64,000 bases of DNA from Lucinisca nassula (GCA_963580285.1 OY757012.1:166520652-166584651); one strand, 5' to 3'; positions 9,882 through 21,904 are shown, numbered from the stretch's first letter. Numbers and translations are program-made. The notes: generated by a model from the sequence alone, not told the origin.

Positions 9882-10433
9882 TGCTCTATCTCTGGTCGGG
9901 CCCATCGGAGTCGAACTGTTGGTTTTCTTTTGCTCCAGCACGTCAGTGGTTTCTTGCTGTCGAGAGTCCTCACCGTTGTTTCATCTCTGTGGTTGTTTGA
10001 TTTTTATGTTTTCTCGGAGATGTTGTACTGATGAGTTAGGCGGCCTTCATGCGGATTGAACAAATTATTTGTCTTAATCGCGACGGAAGTAAGGGCGAGG
10101 ATTGTGGCCACGAAAAATCGATTTAAGCCCCCCCCCCCCCACCCCATCCCCCCCACCCAGTGGAATTCGTTTCTGCTGACCGTTCCAAGGCGGTTCTTCT
10201 GTCGCGGTTTATTTTGTTATGGTTTGTCTTTGGGTGTTTGTGTCGCTTATATTATTTTATTTTGGATAGCCTATTGACCTTTTGTGGGAAAGTAACTGTC
10301 CTTTTGGCTTTCCGCTATTGGTGTTTCCATTTGGGGTCTGTTGTTTCGTGTTTGTGTTTATTTCCCTTTGGTGTCTCTGAAGGGAGCTGTGGATTAATTG
10401 TATCGATTCCTGATCATTGCCTCCACTATTTTG
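9591..10433 (+). mobile_element. Penelope-like element copy 6, 5'-truncated tandem unit
   Basis: Starts inside the RT thumb (AAATCTCTTCTGCAACAAGG) directly after the terminus of copy 5. The 3' region carries an impure C-run (10130-10158, with A and T interruptions) and ends near 10433 at CTCCACTATTTTG, where LINE sequence begins. Confidence 0.8.
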
Positions 10434-10436
10434 CCC

Positions 10437-11330
10437 AGGTAGGGATTCCGTCACATTCAACATAACAGACGTCAAGAAAATAATTCAAATTTAAAAGACC
10501 AAGAAGGCATGTGGAAGGGATCTTGTTTATAACGAACACTTACTTTATGGGGGTAAAACTCTTTATAGCGAATTAGCAATTCTATATACAGATATGTATA
10601 AGTGTGGCTTTATACCAGAGTCACTAAAACAGGGTGTGATAATCATACTTTATAAAGGGGGAAGAAGTCCAAGAAAGATTCTAATAATTATAGAGCTATC
10701 ACCCTAGCTTTGTCTATTCTGAAATTATTTGAAAGGCTGATTCTAAATATGTTACATAATAGTATTGAAAAACCTCTCAGCACACTACAGGGTGGTTTTC
10801 GAGCTCTTATTGTGTGTAATATGTCATCCTTGATGCTGAAAGAGTGCATCTTCTTTGCTAGGGAACACCATGGTTAACTGTTTGCATGTTTTTAGATGCT
10901 CAAAAAGCGGCCGATAGGGTCTTTCACAACGGCCTATTTTTAAAATTGTACAATATGGGCATTAGATCAAAATTACAGAGAGTAACAATCAATCTACACT
11001 GTAATCTTGTAAGTTCTATGCTTCATGATGGGTATCACTCAGACGGCTTCCCTGTATCACAGGGGACCCGTTAGGGTGGAGTAATCTCTCCCTTTTTGTA
11101 CTTACGTTTCATCGATGATCTCCTTAAAGAACTAAATGGGTGTGGTGTTGGTTTTAAGATAAATGGCGTTAGCCTTGTCTCACCAACTGTATGCGATGAC
11201 ATCTTGCTTCAAGCATTTTCTATGTTTGGTCTTGACAGATTAATGTATATATGTTATAGTTATTCATGTTTGTGGCGATATGAATATTCATCGCTTAAGA
11301 GTTTAGTTATTGTATACGGGGCCAAAGTTA
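10437..11330 (+). pseudogene. LINE reverse transcriptase core, broken
   Basis: Recognisable blocks are the finger region (ACGRDLVYNEHLLYGG ~10500; ESLKQGVIIILYKGG ~10620), motif A FLDAQKAADRV (10889-10921), motif B DGFPVSQGTR then TAG 11072-11074 then GGVISPF, and motif C PTVCDDILL (~11185), where the expected alanine before DD is cysteine. Frameshifts occur near 10670 and stops near 10706 and 10874. The enzyme would copy LINE RNA at a nicked target, but this copy cannot. Confidence 0.75.
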
Positions 11331-12290
11331 TAATGCAACAGTGGTTTGTATTGAAAATAATGAGCAGAATGTATATATATATCCTACGAATCGTCTATAT
11401 AATAACACTGGCCAATGTCCCAAGCATGCAGCAGCACTTTGCTTTTATCATTCTGTTTCGATCTGTTCACGAAACAAACCAAATTCTGGAGCTAGGGTGT
11501 TTGTTAAAAATGAAACACATTGTGATTTTCAAGAACGCGGCATGTGACATCCATTCGTACACCTGAAATGAAGATCTTTTCCTGAAAATGTTGCTGTGAT
11601 TTTTTTTGTGTAATGATTTATTTTAATGTTAATCAATAGGTTTTCTTTAGTTTTGGTCACAAGCGACAACATGTTTTCGCTCCCAGACAAGAAATTATGG
11701 AACTATGGCATAAAGGGTCCAGTTGGCAATTTCATAATTTGTCGAAGACAGTTCTGAGCTCTGATGCAATAATTCCACACAATTCCAACAACAATAAACG
11801 TAAATAGGGTTCGCAAGGTTTTCATTTGAAAATCCCATTGTTGGAATTTGTCACCACTTTAATTTTCTATTGTTGTCCATCGAATATTCAGTAAAAACGC
11901 CAACATGTCAGTCGTTAGAACTATCTCGTTAAATTTTGAGACACTGTGAAAGACATTTTTAAATCACATAACCTTTCCTTATGGGAGGGGGCGGGTACGT
12001 TTAAAAAGGAATTCTTGAAAAAAAAATGGCATCCCAGATGTCTCCGGGAGCGCATGGAATCAAAATTACTGTATTGACCAATCGGTTTTGACCTCCATAC
12101 ACCATGCTCTGGAAACCGAAATCAATGAAACCAAATCATTTATGGGTGATAGTTCAGCAACATATGTCATCCAGACTTCCCTGCACCGGACATTACTATG
12201 AAAATTTAACCATATCTGTGTTGCGTTATGTGTTTGGCGCAGTATATTTGATAAGACAAAATACCACTTTAACAAGCATAGAAGAGTTTG
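11331..12290 (+). other. unassigned sequence inside the LINE
   Basis: This stretch separates the LINE RT core from its C-terminal part. It is AT-rich, with no coding I recognise and no convincing terminal repeats. The short open frames here are unsupported. Confidence 0.3.
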
Positions 12291-12294
12291 GAAG

Positions 12295-13399
12295 TAAGGT
12301 CCTAATTAAGTTAATGAATCAATAAACTACAAACACCTAGGTGTAAACTGTAATACTCGTAAATGTCTAGATCTTAGTAATAATCTTAAAGACGCTGTCG
12401 ATAAAATTAAAGGGGACCTTTATGGGCCTGATTAAATGTGGGCTCATCAATGAGCTGAATCCTATAACTTGTAAGAATATATATAATTCTGTAGTTATCC
12501 CAAAAGCTCTTTTTGGCTGTGAGTGTTGGTCAGATTTGTCACACAACAATATTATGTTTTTAGAACGAGCGCAGATATTTTGCATAAAACACATGCAAGG
12601 TTACAGTCTTCGAACTCGGACTAATGTTGCTCTTGGGTTACTAGGTATGTATTCACTGGAATCAGAAATTGACTTTCAAAAGCTAAACCTGTTTAGGCAG
12701 TTTTGCCGTATTGACAAGTAATGCTTGATAACGCCTCTTTCAAGACTTAGATTCGAATCATACCTTGTGAACACAAATGAACGAAAAGGTATTTTTCCAG
12801 ATATAATGAGACTTTTAGAAAAATATGACTTATGCCAGCATCTGGAAAGGTATAAAACGGAGAATGTATTTCCTAACATATCTACATGGAAACGTCTGAT
12901 AAAACAGACTTTCTATTAAAATGAGATTGCAATATGGCAAAGCTGAATAACTGGCCCTGATTTGTCACAATATTACCGACTGCACAGTATACATGAACCG
13001 CACTTTTGGTGGCGCAAGGCTAGAGAGTGTCCACACCTTATCCGCTTTTATAAATCAGTGATGCAGATGATTGCTGGTGTGTCCAATAATCTCACGGGTC
13101 CATTTATATGCGCATACTTTGATAGTTCTTATGATGATTTGATAGAGCATTGTATTTATGAATGTACTTATCTGTCTGCTAGGATGACTGTATTTTGGTA
13201 TGATATATACATGTTTCATACAGGTATTTTTCATATACTGAGGATTATGAACAGAACCTCGCTGACTTGGGTTATTTTAGGCGAAAAAACAACTCGCATT
13301 ACCTCTTTACTAGGAGATAATATTGAGGGCTTCTGGAATATTTGCATTACGAACCCGTGTAGAATATGGTCTAAAACCTATCATAAGCGTATCAGGTAA
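12295..13399 (+). pseudogene. LINE ORF C-terminal region, broken
   Basis: Blocks typical of the region after a LINE RT: YKHLGVNCN (~12335), KNIYNSVVIPKALFGCE (12470-12525), FCIKHMQGYSLRTRTNVALGLLG (~12580, in parts), FQKLNLFRQFCR (~12675), and a C-terminal frame from 12962 to TAA 13397-13399 with PHFWWRKARECPHLIRFY and a Cys-His cluster (EHCIYECTYL). Frame changes at ~12422 and stops at 12719-12721 and 12917-12919 break it. Confidence 0.65.
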
Positions 13400-13448
13400 A
13401 GCTTGAAATTCTTATTCTTACTTAATTAGTTATATAATATAAGCCCCC

Positions 13449-13660
13449 CCCCCCCAAGCGAATTTGTGTCTTCGAGCATTCCGTCATGACAAATTTTAAC
13501 TGCGCATGCCCAGCTATTCAGAGGGGCCAGGGATATGGTTTCTGTCTGAAGGTTCCTCTTGATTCACTGCTTGTATGAGCGAACAGCGAAGGTTCTGGTG
13601 AGACTGCGCGGATGCGCAGGCTCGCCTGAACCTTCGCTGCTCGCATAGGCGAAAAGTACC
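13449..13660. mobile_element. hairpin MITE (family 2), copy truncated by a PLE
   Basis: Same ~220-bp repeat as 44692-44913. It starts after a C-run at AAGCGAATTTG and ends at GTACCAAA, where PLE copy 7 begins, so its right terminal repeat is missing. It contains a hairpin with arms of about 24 bp (GCGAAGGTTC... / ...GAACCTTCGC) around 13588-13640. Confidence 0.65.
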
Positions 13661-14373
13661 AAAGTAGAAGTAAAACAAAGATCAGGAATCGATACAATTA
13701 ACTTACACCACCCATCAAAGACACCAAAGGGAAAGAAACACAAACATTAAGCGACCAGACCATAATGGAAACCTAAACAAAGGAAGGCCATAACGACAGT
13801 TACTTTCCCACAAAATGGCCAACCAAAATAAAAAGACACAAGTGATACACACAGTCAGTAACAAACAACAACATAAATAAACCGCCACAGAAGAACCACC
13901 TTGGAACGGTCAGTGGAAAGATTTCCACTGGGGGGGGGGGGGCTTAAATCGATTTTACGTGGCCACAATCCTCGCCCTTACTTCCGTCGCGATTTAGACA
14001 AATAATTTGTTCAGTCCCGCATGAAGGCCTCCTAACTCATCAGTGCAACATCTCCGTGAACACAAAAAAAATCAAAGAACCACAGAGGTGAGACAACTGT
14101 GAGGACTCGACAGCAAGAAACCACTGAAATGCTGGAGCAAAAGAAAACCAACAGTTAGACTCCGATGGGCACGACCAGAGACAGAGCATCAGGCACCAAA
14201 CAACATTACCAAGAATTAGATCTCTCTAATTCTCAATAAGCCTTTACGTTGGAGCCCTCATAGAATCTGAGGCCTGACCCACCGGCGTGCAATTAAAGAG
14301 GGAAGCAAAGCTGCCAACCGTGATTGGGTTAACTACCATGCATGCAGTCTGTCGTATAACATCCATGTTGTAC
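13661..14373 (-). mobile_element. Penelope-like element copy 7, 3' end only
   Basis: Minus-strand copy with its terminus at 13661, a 3' region with 13 G on the plus strand at about 13929-13941, and only the last ~45 codons of the RT. It breaks at 14373 against the start of the satellite array. Confidence 0.8.
14244..14373 (-). pseudogene. PLE RT C-terminal remnant (copy 7)
   Basis: Encodes only YNMDVIRQTACMVVNPITV through SDSMRAPT-stop. It is truncated on the 5' side by the junction with the 144-bp array. Confidence 0.65.
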
Positions 14374-14379
14374 CAAGAG

Positions 14380-16445
14380 TGGGAAGCCCTTGTCACAAGA
14401 AACCTACATGCCAAATATGAAGGCTCTATCTCAAATGGTTCAAAAGTTATGACAAAGTAAACTAGTGATCTACTTTTTGATTTGACATGACCCATATTTG
14501 ATCTGAAATATTTTCCAGATGATCATTCCGAGCAAGTTTTATGATGATTGGACTAAAACTTTGGCCCCTAGGAGTGTTCACAACGTTTTTCTATGATTTG
14601 ACCTGCTGACCTACTTTTTGAACCAACATGACCCATATTCAAACTTGATCCAGATAATGTCAAGATTATCATTCTGAGTTTGATGATGATCGGAGCAAAA
14701 CTGGGGCCTCTAGTGTTTTCACAAGGTTTTTCTATGATCTGACCTACTGACCTACTTATTGACCAGACATGACCCATATTCGAAATTAACCGAGATATTG
14801 TCAAATGATCATTCTGAGCAAGTTTGATTACGAAAAGACCAAAACTGTGGCCTCTAGAGTGTTCACAACGTTTTTCTATGAGTTAACCTACTGACCTACT
14901 TTTTGACCCAACATGACCTGTATTCAACCTTGACCGAGATATTGCCAAGATGATCATTCTGAGCAAGTTTGATGATGATCAGACGAAAATTGTGGTCTCT
15001 AGTGTGTTCACAAGGTTTTCTACGATTTGGCCTACTTTCTGACCCGACATGACCCATATTATAACTTAACCTAGATATTGTCAAGCTGATCATTCTGAGC
15101 AAGTTTGATGATAATTAGACTAAAATTGCAGTCTCTAGAATGTAAACAAGGTTTTTCTATGATTTGACCTACTTTTGACCCCACATGACCCATATTCGAA
15201 CTTGACCAAGATATTGTAGAGATGATGATTCTGAGCAAGTTTGATGATGATTCGACCAAAATTGTGGCCTCTAGAGTGTTAACAACTTTTTTGCTACGGT
15301 TTGATCTACTGACCTACTTTTTAACCCCGCATGACCCATATTCGAACTTTACCGAGATATTGTTAGGATGATCATTCTAAGCAAGTTTGAGGATGATTGG
15401 ACCAAAACTGGGGTCTCTAGAGTGTTAACAAGGTTTTTCTATGATTTGACCTACTGACCTACTTTTTGACCCGACATGACCCATATTCGAACTTGACTGA
15501 GATATTATCAGGATGATCATTCTGAGCAAGTTTGAGGATGATTGGACCTATCTGTGGCCTCTAGAGTGTTAACAAGGTTTTTCTATGATTTGCCCTACTG
15601 ACCTACTTTTTGACCCGACATGACCCATATTTGAACTTGACCGAGATATTGTCAGGTTGATCATCCTGGGCAAGATTGAAGATGATTGGACCCAAACTGT
15701 GGCCTCCATAGTGTTAACAAGGTTTTTCTATGGTTTGACCTACTGACCTACTTTTTGACCACACATGAGCCGTATTCAAACTTGACCGAGATACTGTCAG
15801 GATGATCATCCTGAGCAAGTTTGAGGATGATTGGACTAAAACTGTGGCCTCTAGAGTGTTAACAAGGTTTTTCTATGATTTGCCCTACTGACCTACCTTT
15901 TGACCCGACATGACCCATATTTGTACTCGACTGAGATATTGTCAGGCTGATAATTCTGAGCAAGATTGAAGATGATTGGACCCAAACTGTGGCCTCCAGA
16001 GTGTTAACAAGGTTTTTCTATGGTTTGACCTACTGACCTACTTTTTGACCCGACATGACGCATATTCAATCTTGACCGAGATACTGTCAGGATGATCATT
16101 CTGAACAAGTTTTAGGATGATCGGAAAAACTGGGGCCTCTAGAGTGTTAACAAGGTTTTACTTTGATTTGACCTGGTGACCTACTTTTCGACCAGACATG
16201 ATCCATATTCGAACTTGACCGAGATATTGTCAGGATGATCATTCTGAGCAAGTTTAAGGATGATTGGACCAAAACTGTGGCCTCTAGTGTGTTAACAAGG
16301 TTTTCCTTTGATTTGACCTGGTGACCTACTTTTTGACCTGACATGACCCATATTCGAACTTGACCGAGATATTGTCAGGATGATCATTCTGACAAAGTTT
16401 GATGATGATTGGACCAAAACTGTGGCCTCTAGCGTGTTAACAAGA
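14380..16445. repeat. tandem array, ~144-bp unit, about 14 copies
   Basis: The landmark CCTACTTTTTGAC recurs every 141-147 bp (for example ~14611, 14896, 15459, 15603, 15747, 15891, 16035, 16179, 16323). Each unit holds ACATGACCCATATTCGAACT, GAGATATTGTCAGGATGATC and CCTCTAGAGTGTTAACAAGG. The most homogeneous copies are at 15430-16440. It ends in GACGGACGACGAACGACGACG. A related, more diverged array is at 58150-60160. Such arrays are characteristic of bivalve pearl/Helitron-associated repeats (family knowledge; assignment inferred). Confidence 0.85.
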
Positions 16446-16887
16446 AAAAGTGTACGCACGACGGACGACGAACGACGACGCCGGCCATCTCACAGTCACA
16501 AAAGCTCACCATTCCTCTCCCCTACACTTCATAAGAAAGGCCTCATATCTCAGAAACCTATCAGATCCCCACCCCTAAACCATATATATTCTTGGTCTTT
16601 ATGATAAGGCACATTCTGTGACAACAATCTTGGGCTTTCCTGGGATCCGCCTGGGCCATGCCCCAACCCCTCCGCCGTTAAAAGGCCTTATATCTCAGGA
16701 ACAATACAGATCCCCACCGCTAAACCATATATATTTTTCTTCCATATGATAAGACGCATTTAGTGATTTCAACCAGGGCTCCACCCCCTTTACTTCATAA
16801 AAGGCCTTATATTTCAGATACTGAGTCTACATTGGTGCTCATTTGGTATGGGGTTTCGTTCGGGAGACTTTATAATTGGTAGATTTA
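16446..16887. repeat. diverged tandem repeat, ~130-150-bp unit
   Basis: After a CGACG-rich boundary, two to three diverged copies of a unit containing AAAGGCCTTATATCTCAGGA and CCCACCCCTAAACCATATATAT recur near 16535, 16680 and 16800. No coding. Confidence 0.5.
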
Positions 16888-17368
16888 AAAATAGAAGCGA
16901 AGGCAATGATCAGGAATTGATGCAATTAGCCAACAGCTCCCATCAGAGACACCAAAGGGAAAGAAGCACAAACATGAAACAACTAGACCCTAATGGAAGC
17001 ATCAATAGCGGAAAGTCAAAATGACAGGTACTTTCCCACAAAACGGCCAATTGGCTTTCCAAAATTGGCTATACAAAATAATATAAGCGACACATTCAAA
17101 GACAAACCATAACAAGAACCGCCTTAAAACGGTCCGCGAAACGAATTCCACTGGGTTGGGGGTGGGGGGGGGGGGGGGTTGGGGTGGGGGCTTAAATCGA
17201 TTTTACGTGGCCACAATCGTCGCCCTTACCTCCGTCGCGATTTAGGCAAATAATTTGATCAGTCCGCATGAAGGCCTACTAACTTATCAGTGCAACATCT
17301 CCGTTAACACAAAAATCAAACAACCACAGAGATGAAACAACGGTGAGGACTCAGCAGCAAGAAACCAC
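16888..17368 (-). mobile_element. Penelope-like element, diverged 3' end
   Basis: Minus-strand 3' region of a diverged subfamily, terminus ATAGAAGCGAAGGCAATGATC. It has a long impure G-run at 17156-17190 and no RT coding. It breaks off at about 17368. Confidence 0.7.
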
Positions 17369-17469
17369 TGAAGCACTGATAAAATGATATCATGTTAAAG
17401 CACATGGCTGCCATTTGACAGTGCCCTCCTAGGCTCTGGTAAGCATAGTGGCGTGTTGTTTATAATGTC

Positions 17470-17634
17470 TTCTCCAAGACATAGGTTGTGAGTACTCGTT
17501 AGATCCACCTCAGTGAGGCGGTTCTCACGAGAATGCAAAAACCTATATTTTGAGTATTGATAAGTTTTCATTAACAAATTAACGTTTTTTTTAGATATCA
17601 AGAATGCACTATGACGTACGGAGGTGTTATCGTA
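17470..17634. mobile_element. hairpin MITE family 1, diverged copy
   Basis: Central imperfect palindrome (ACTCGTTAGATCCACCTCA opposite TGAGGCGGTTCTCACGAG) with CATAGGTT/AACCTATA arms, and a right-end GGTGTTATCGTA like other copies. The left terminal repeat is not recognisable. Confidence 0.5.
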
Positions 17635-18079
17635 TTTTATTTTTAATTATTCATCTGTATATAATTTAATGATTATAGAAAAAGGCGTATGTTTTTTCTT
17701 CATATTTATTTATTTAATATAAAACAGTCGGGTAATAAGGGATCAGCTTGAGTTTTAACTTAACAGAAAAACACTGGTTGAAAGTACTTGTAAGAACCAT
17801 ATCAATTTGACGGTTCTGTGCCCATATAAGGTCTGAACAAGATGTTTTTCCGTTTACCCGACAGACCCTGCTTCAGACTCCCCGACTCTGTTATTTTTAC
17901 CCATAAAAGCCAATAAAATTAAAACAACGACCCTACCATTTTCAATTTCCGACCCTACCCAGTGTAGTCATTGCATTTTCCCATAGTAATTTCGCGTTTT
18001 CAGAACATTTGCATTCAGTACCTTCCAAATTACAGAGCTGGTTTTTTGAGAATCTAAAATATATTATGATATACAATGC
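17635..18079. other. no recognisable feature
   Basis: AT-rich sequence with no supported gene or repeat. It adjoins a PLE terminus on the right. Confidence 0.3.
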
Positions 18080-18375
18080 AAAGTAGAAGTAAAACAAAGA
18101 TCAGGAATTGATACAATTAACTTACCCCATCCATAAAAGACACCAAAGGGAAAGAAATACAAACATTAAGCGACCAGACCATAATGGAAACTTAAACAAA
18201 GGAAGGCCAATTGGACAATTACTTTCCCACAAAATGGCCATATGGCCATCCAAAATTAAAAGACACAAGTGATACACACAGTAAGTAACAAACAACAACA
18301 TAAATAAATCGCCACAGAAGAGCCGCCTTGGAACGGTCAGTGGAAGATTTCCACTGGGGGGCTTAAATCGATTTT

Positions 18376-19881
18376 GGGTCATTCTTAAAATAATGTACAG
18401 TTTGGACAGTGAAATGCTTCATGTGCAATATTGTTATTTCTATCATTTTTCATGATATAGTTAAATTTTGATAGGGTTTGAATGAAAAGGCATCACTGAC
18501 TACACCTCAAACTTGCTAAAAATAATGTTTCATCTTCTTTTAATGTGCATGCCATGGCAATGATGTCATTACCGTAACACACATATAAAGACCCATAAGA
18601 TTTTGATTTCTAATTTTGAATGTATTATTTTTATATAAATTATATGTTGCAGTTATGATGCAAACATTACAACCAAAAATCAATGAATATCTCACTCAAA
18701 ATTCAGAAAACATTGAAAGTTTACACATTCAAAAGGCCAAACTACATTTTTCTAATATTTGATTTGTGCTTTTTCTGTTTAAATTTTGGATAAAGTAATC
18801 AGTTACTGTGCTATATTATTTCTTGGACAAGCAAGTATCTATAGAACATGCATACATTTGTCTGCATGGTATAATTAGCCTGTAAGAGGGGTTTAATCAC
18901 AAGAAAAGATACGGAAATGACACATTTTTCTTGTAATGGAAATGACGTTACGGAAATGACAGTTTAATTATCGGTCATATCATAGACACAGGTCAGTTTA
19001 TAGCTACAAATATTAATTGTATCACTTCAGTGTGCATCAAACAATGCATTTATCACGAAAAAACTGAACGAATCCCAGTATTACTTGGTATCATGTCATT
19101 ACCGTAACCAACAATGTTTCGGAAATGACGGTTACGGAAATGACAGTTTCATCGTTTTTATCAGTTTTTCATACCTTATTATAATGGAGGCCTTGTAGTG
19201 CTGTTCAATTATTGTATGTACACTTATGATGTAGCTGTAAGTACGATAACTAAACACGTTCAGGGGAAGATAAACTTTTAAACAGGTGTACGGTAATGAC
19301 ATACAGAAAAGGTACTCATCTAAATTGACGTCTTTAAGTCTTTGTCCCTGACTTTTATCATCAGCTAATCAAGTTAAATATTCACTGAACTATTCCCAAC
19401 ATTAAGTGCTTTAAGGGTGGTCAAAGGGAATTTCTTTTAGAAATTTCAATATCTTTAAGAAATAAAATATTTGTTAGCGTTACGGAACTGACAAAAAATA
19501 CAGGGACAAAACGTAAAGCCTCAAATGAACGTTTGAAATTGTCTTATCGTACACATTGTTTCTAGATTTTATTACAGTTAAGTATCATTTGCTTAAAAAT
19601 TCCAAGTGGGTGACAGATAGGGGCATGCTATTGAAGTTTTATTCTTGATAAATATCAGAGGTACCATACAGGGACATGACAAAAAGCAAGCCCCTACCAT
19701 CTCGGATGATCATTTTTGTAAATATATTCATATAAAATGTAAAAAATTTTAATATGTTTAGACTCAGTTTTGATTAATATTACATAGAAAATAAGTAGTG
19801 TGCATTAAAACGAAACTGGGTGTGTTTTAAGCTTCAAGAATTTACAGGGACATAAAACGCACATTTATTTTGGAATGACCC
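18376..19881. mobile_element. non-autonomous DNA transposon, 1506 bp, TIR GGGTCATTC
   Basis: Inserted in PLE copy 8 with target duplication TTTT (18372-18375 and 19882-19885). The ends are perfect 9-bp inverted repeats GGGTCATTC/GAATGACCC that extend imperfectly through AAAATAA. Removing the element restores the PLE sequence exactly. There is no open frame. Internal motifs resembling the end (GGAAATGAC, TTACGGAAATGACA) recur in both orientations near 18540, 18905, 18950, 19090, 19125, 19290 and 19485. The superfamily is unassigned. Confidence 0.85.
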
Positions 19882-20156
19882 TTTTACGTGGCCACAATCC
19901 TCGCCCTTACTTCCGTCGCGATTTGGACAAATAATTTGTTCAGTCCGCATGAAGGCCTCCTAACTCATCAGTGCAACATCTCCGTGAACACAGAAATCAA
20001 AGAACCACAGAGGTGAGACAACGGTGAGGACTCGACAGCAAGAAACCACTGAAATGCTGGAGCAAAAGAAAACCAACAGTTAGACTCCGATGAGCCCGAC
20101 CAGAGACAGAGCATCAGGCACCAACCAACATTATCTCTTTAATTTTCAATAAGCCT

Positions 20157-21508
20157 TTACGTTGGAGCCGTCATAGAATCTGAGGCCTGACCCACCGGCG
20201 TGCAATTAAAGAGGGAAGCAAAGTTGCCAACCGTGATTGGGTTAACTACCATGCATGCAGTCTGTCTTATAATATCCATGTTGTACCCAATCTTTTTATA
20301 TCGAAGAATGATTTTACGAAATTGGGTGCTGAAGTCATTGCGGTTATATATTTTTCTGAATTTATATACTAAGTCACCATAAAATTCGGGTTCCGATAGA
20401 CCTTGTTGCAGAAGAGATTTAAGTCCAATATTGAATTTTGAAATTAAATCAGAATGGCGTCTATAAAATTTTGAAAAGGCTTTGCGTAGTTTATGGTACC
20501 GATAACCCTGATTAAGGAGTTTAGCCGTTAATAATTTATTACGAGTGTTGAAGTCAGTTACATGACTACACACTCTAGCAAATCGAATTAATTGCGAAAT
20601 ATAAACGCCATAGGACGGCGCACGAGGAACATCACCATCCAAAAAAGGAAAATTTACAATCTCAAAATCAAAGTCATCGCGTTTATCATAAATTTTGCAC
20701 GAAACAAATCCATCTACAATAGATAGATGTAAATCCAAAAACGGGGCCTCGGTATCAGAAGAATATGCTTTATTTAACTGAAGTTCTAGGGGGTAAATCT
20801 GACTGATCAAACCATCAAAATAGGTATTATCAATATTTAATAAATCATCTAAAATCTAGAAGTAGAGCTAAAAGCTTCAATAATTTCAGATTGGTTATCA
20901 ATGGAAAGCGACAAAATGAAGTCTCTTTCATAACAATACAAGAACAGATCAGCCACAAGAGGTGCGCAATTAGTACCCATCGGTATACCCACAATTTGTC
21001 TAAATAACTTAGTACCGAATCTAATATAAATATTGTCAAGTAGAAAGGTGAGGGCATCACACACTTTCTGACATGACCAAAGTGTATAATTCTTATGCTC
21101 TTTAGAAGTGAAAAATGCATTTCTGACATTACATGCAAGATAGAGAGAATCTTCTCTGTGAAAAGCCCATTCAATTAAATCATTAAGCTTTTCTTTTATA
21201 AGATTATGAGGAAGTGTAGTGTAAAGAGTGGAAAAATCGTAGGTAGACAGACTAGAAGCACGAAACTGTCTAGATTTCAATTTATTTAAAACCTCATTCG
21301 AATTTTTTATAGACCAAAACAGATTTCTTCCTGATCTTTCAAAGACTTTATCACAATATTTAATTACATGCGTTTTAATAGCAGTAAGACAGGAAGTTAA
21401 TAATTTAGAAAGTTCAGTGGTAGTGCAAGAACTAGAATTTGCAATAAACCGTGCTTTGTAAGGTTTTTTATGAAGTTTTGGTAACCAGTATAGCGTAGGA
21501 AGTCTCAA
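20157..21508 (-). pseudogene. PLE reverse transcriptase with one 1-nt deletion at the YLDD box
   Basis: Two open segments, 21508-20849 and 20810-20157, join into one RT of about 450 codons except for a 1-nt deletion near 20855. Motifs in the first segment: LPKLHKKPYKARF (residues 9-21, PLE RT motif 1), YDFSTLY (90-96, catalytic Asp), GIPMGTNCAP (174-183). The deletion falls in the TSRYLDDLL block, destroying the catalytic YxDD. The second segment gives KIYDKRDDFDFEIVNFPFLD, YGVYISQLIRFARVC and the SDSMTAPT end. No GIY-YIG domain follows. This is the clearest view of the family's protein in the window. Confidence 0.88.
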
Positions 21509-21570
21509 TATGAAGAGTATATAAACAAAAATAAACTATGTACAAAACATAGAAAAATACTTGCCCGACC

Positions 21571-21598
21571 CTGTTTTTTTTTTTTTTTTTTTTTTTTT
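21571..21598. repeat. poly(T) tract
   Basis: About 28 T in a row, just upstream of the truncated 5' side of PLE copy 8. Confidence 0.9.
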
Positions 21599-21786
21599 CT
21601 GGAGAAAAAAAATAAAAAACCGGCTACTGACCGTCAGGAAGACCGAAGGTTAAAAGACACTTGCGCAAGGTATATTGGACGATCTTTCCGGAAAGATTTT
21701 AATTTATTGAATGATTCATGGGTCCATTCGTTATTCATATGTATTAAGTTTTATGCAGAATAGGTACTATTTAGATAATGAGTATC

Positions 21787-21787
<1 letters not shown>

Positions 21788-21820
<33 letters not shown>
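21788..21820. repeat. TTA microsatellite
   Basis: About eleven TTA/ATT triplets in a row. The surrounding 21600-22150 has no supported gene. Confidence 0.9.
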
Positions 21821-21821
<1 letters not shown>

Positions 21822-21904
21822 CATGGATCCAATATACATGTATATTGGGTCTAAGTTACGATCAAACATCCGTTTGACATAGTGCCTTCTTTCATATTTC
21901 CATT

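Larger units (their letters stand above)
10434..13402 (+). mobile_element. LINE, reverse-transcriptase half
   Basis: Picks up in the linker just before the RT domain (SVTFNITDVKKIIQNLK at ~10450) and extends to the C-terminal end at 13402, followed by a short AT-rich stretch and a C-run. About 1 kb around 11330-12290 is not recognisable as LINE and may be an insertion or heavily decayed. It pairs with the endonuclease half at 2105-3462. Confidence 0.7.
18080..21508 (-). mobile_element. Penelope-like element copy 8, best coding copy, carrying a DNA transposon
   Basis: Minus-strand copy with 3' terminus at 18080. Its 3' region is interrupted at 18376-19881 by a non-coding DNA transposon; coding then continues from 20157 to about 21508, where it is 5'-truncated at the codons for LPTLYWLPK. 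Apart from the insertion it is almost identical to copies 1, 4 and the one at 43428, so this subfamily was active recently. Confidence 0.88.
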
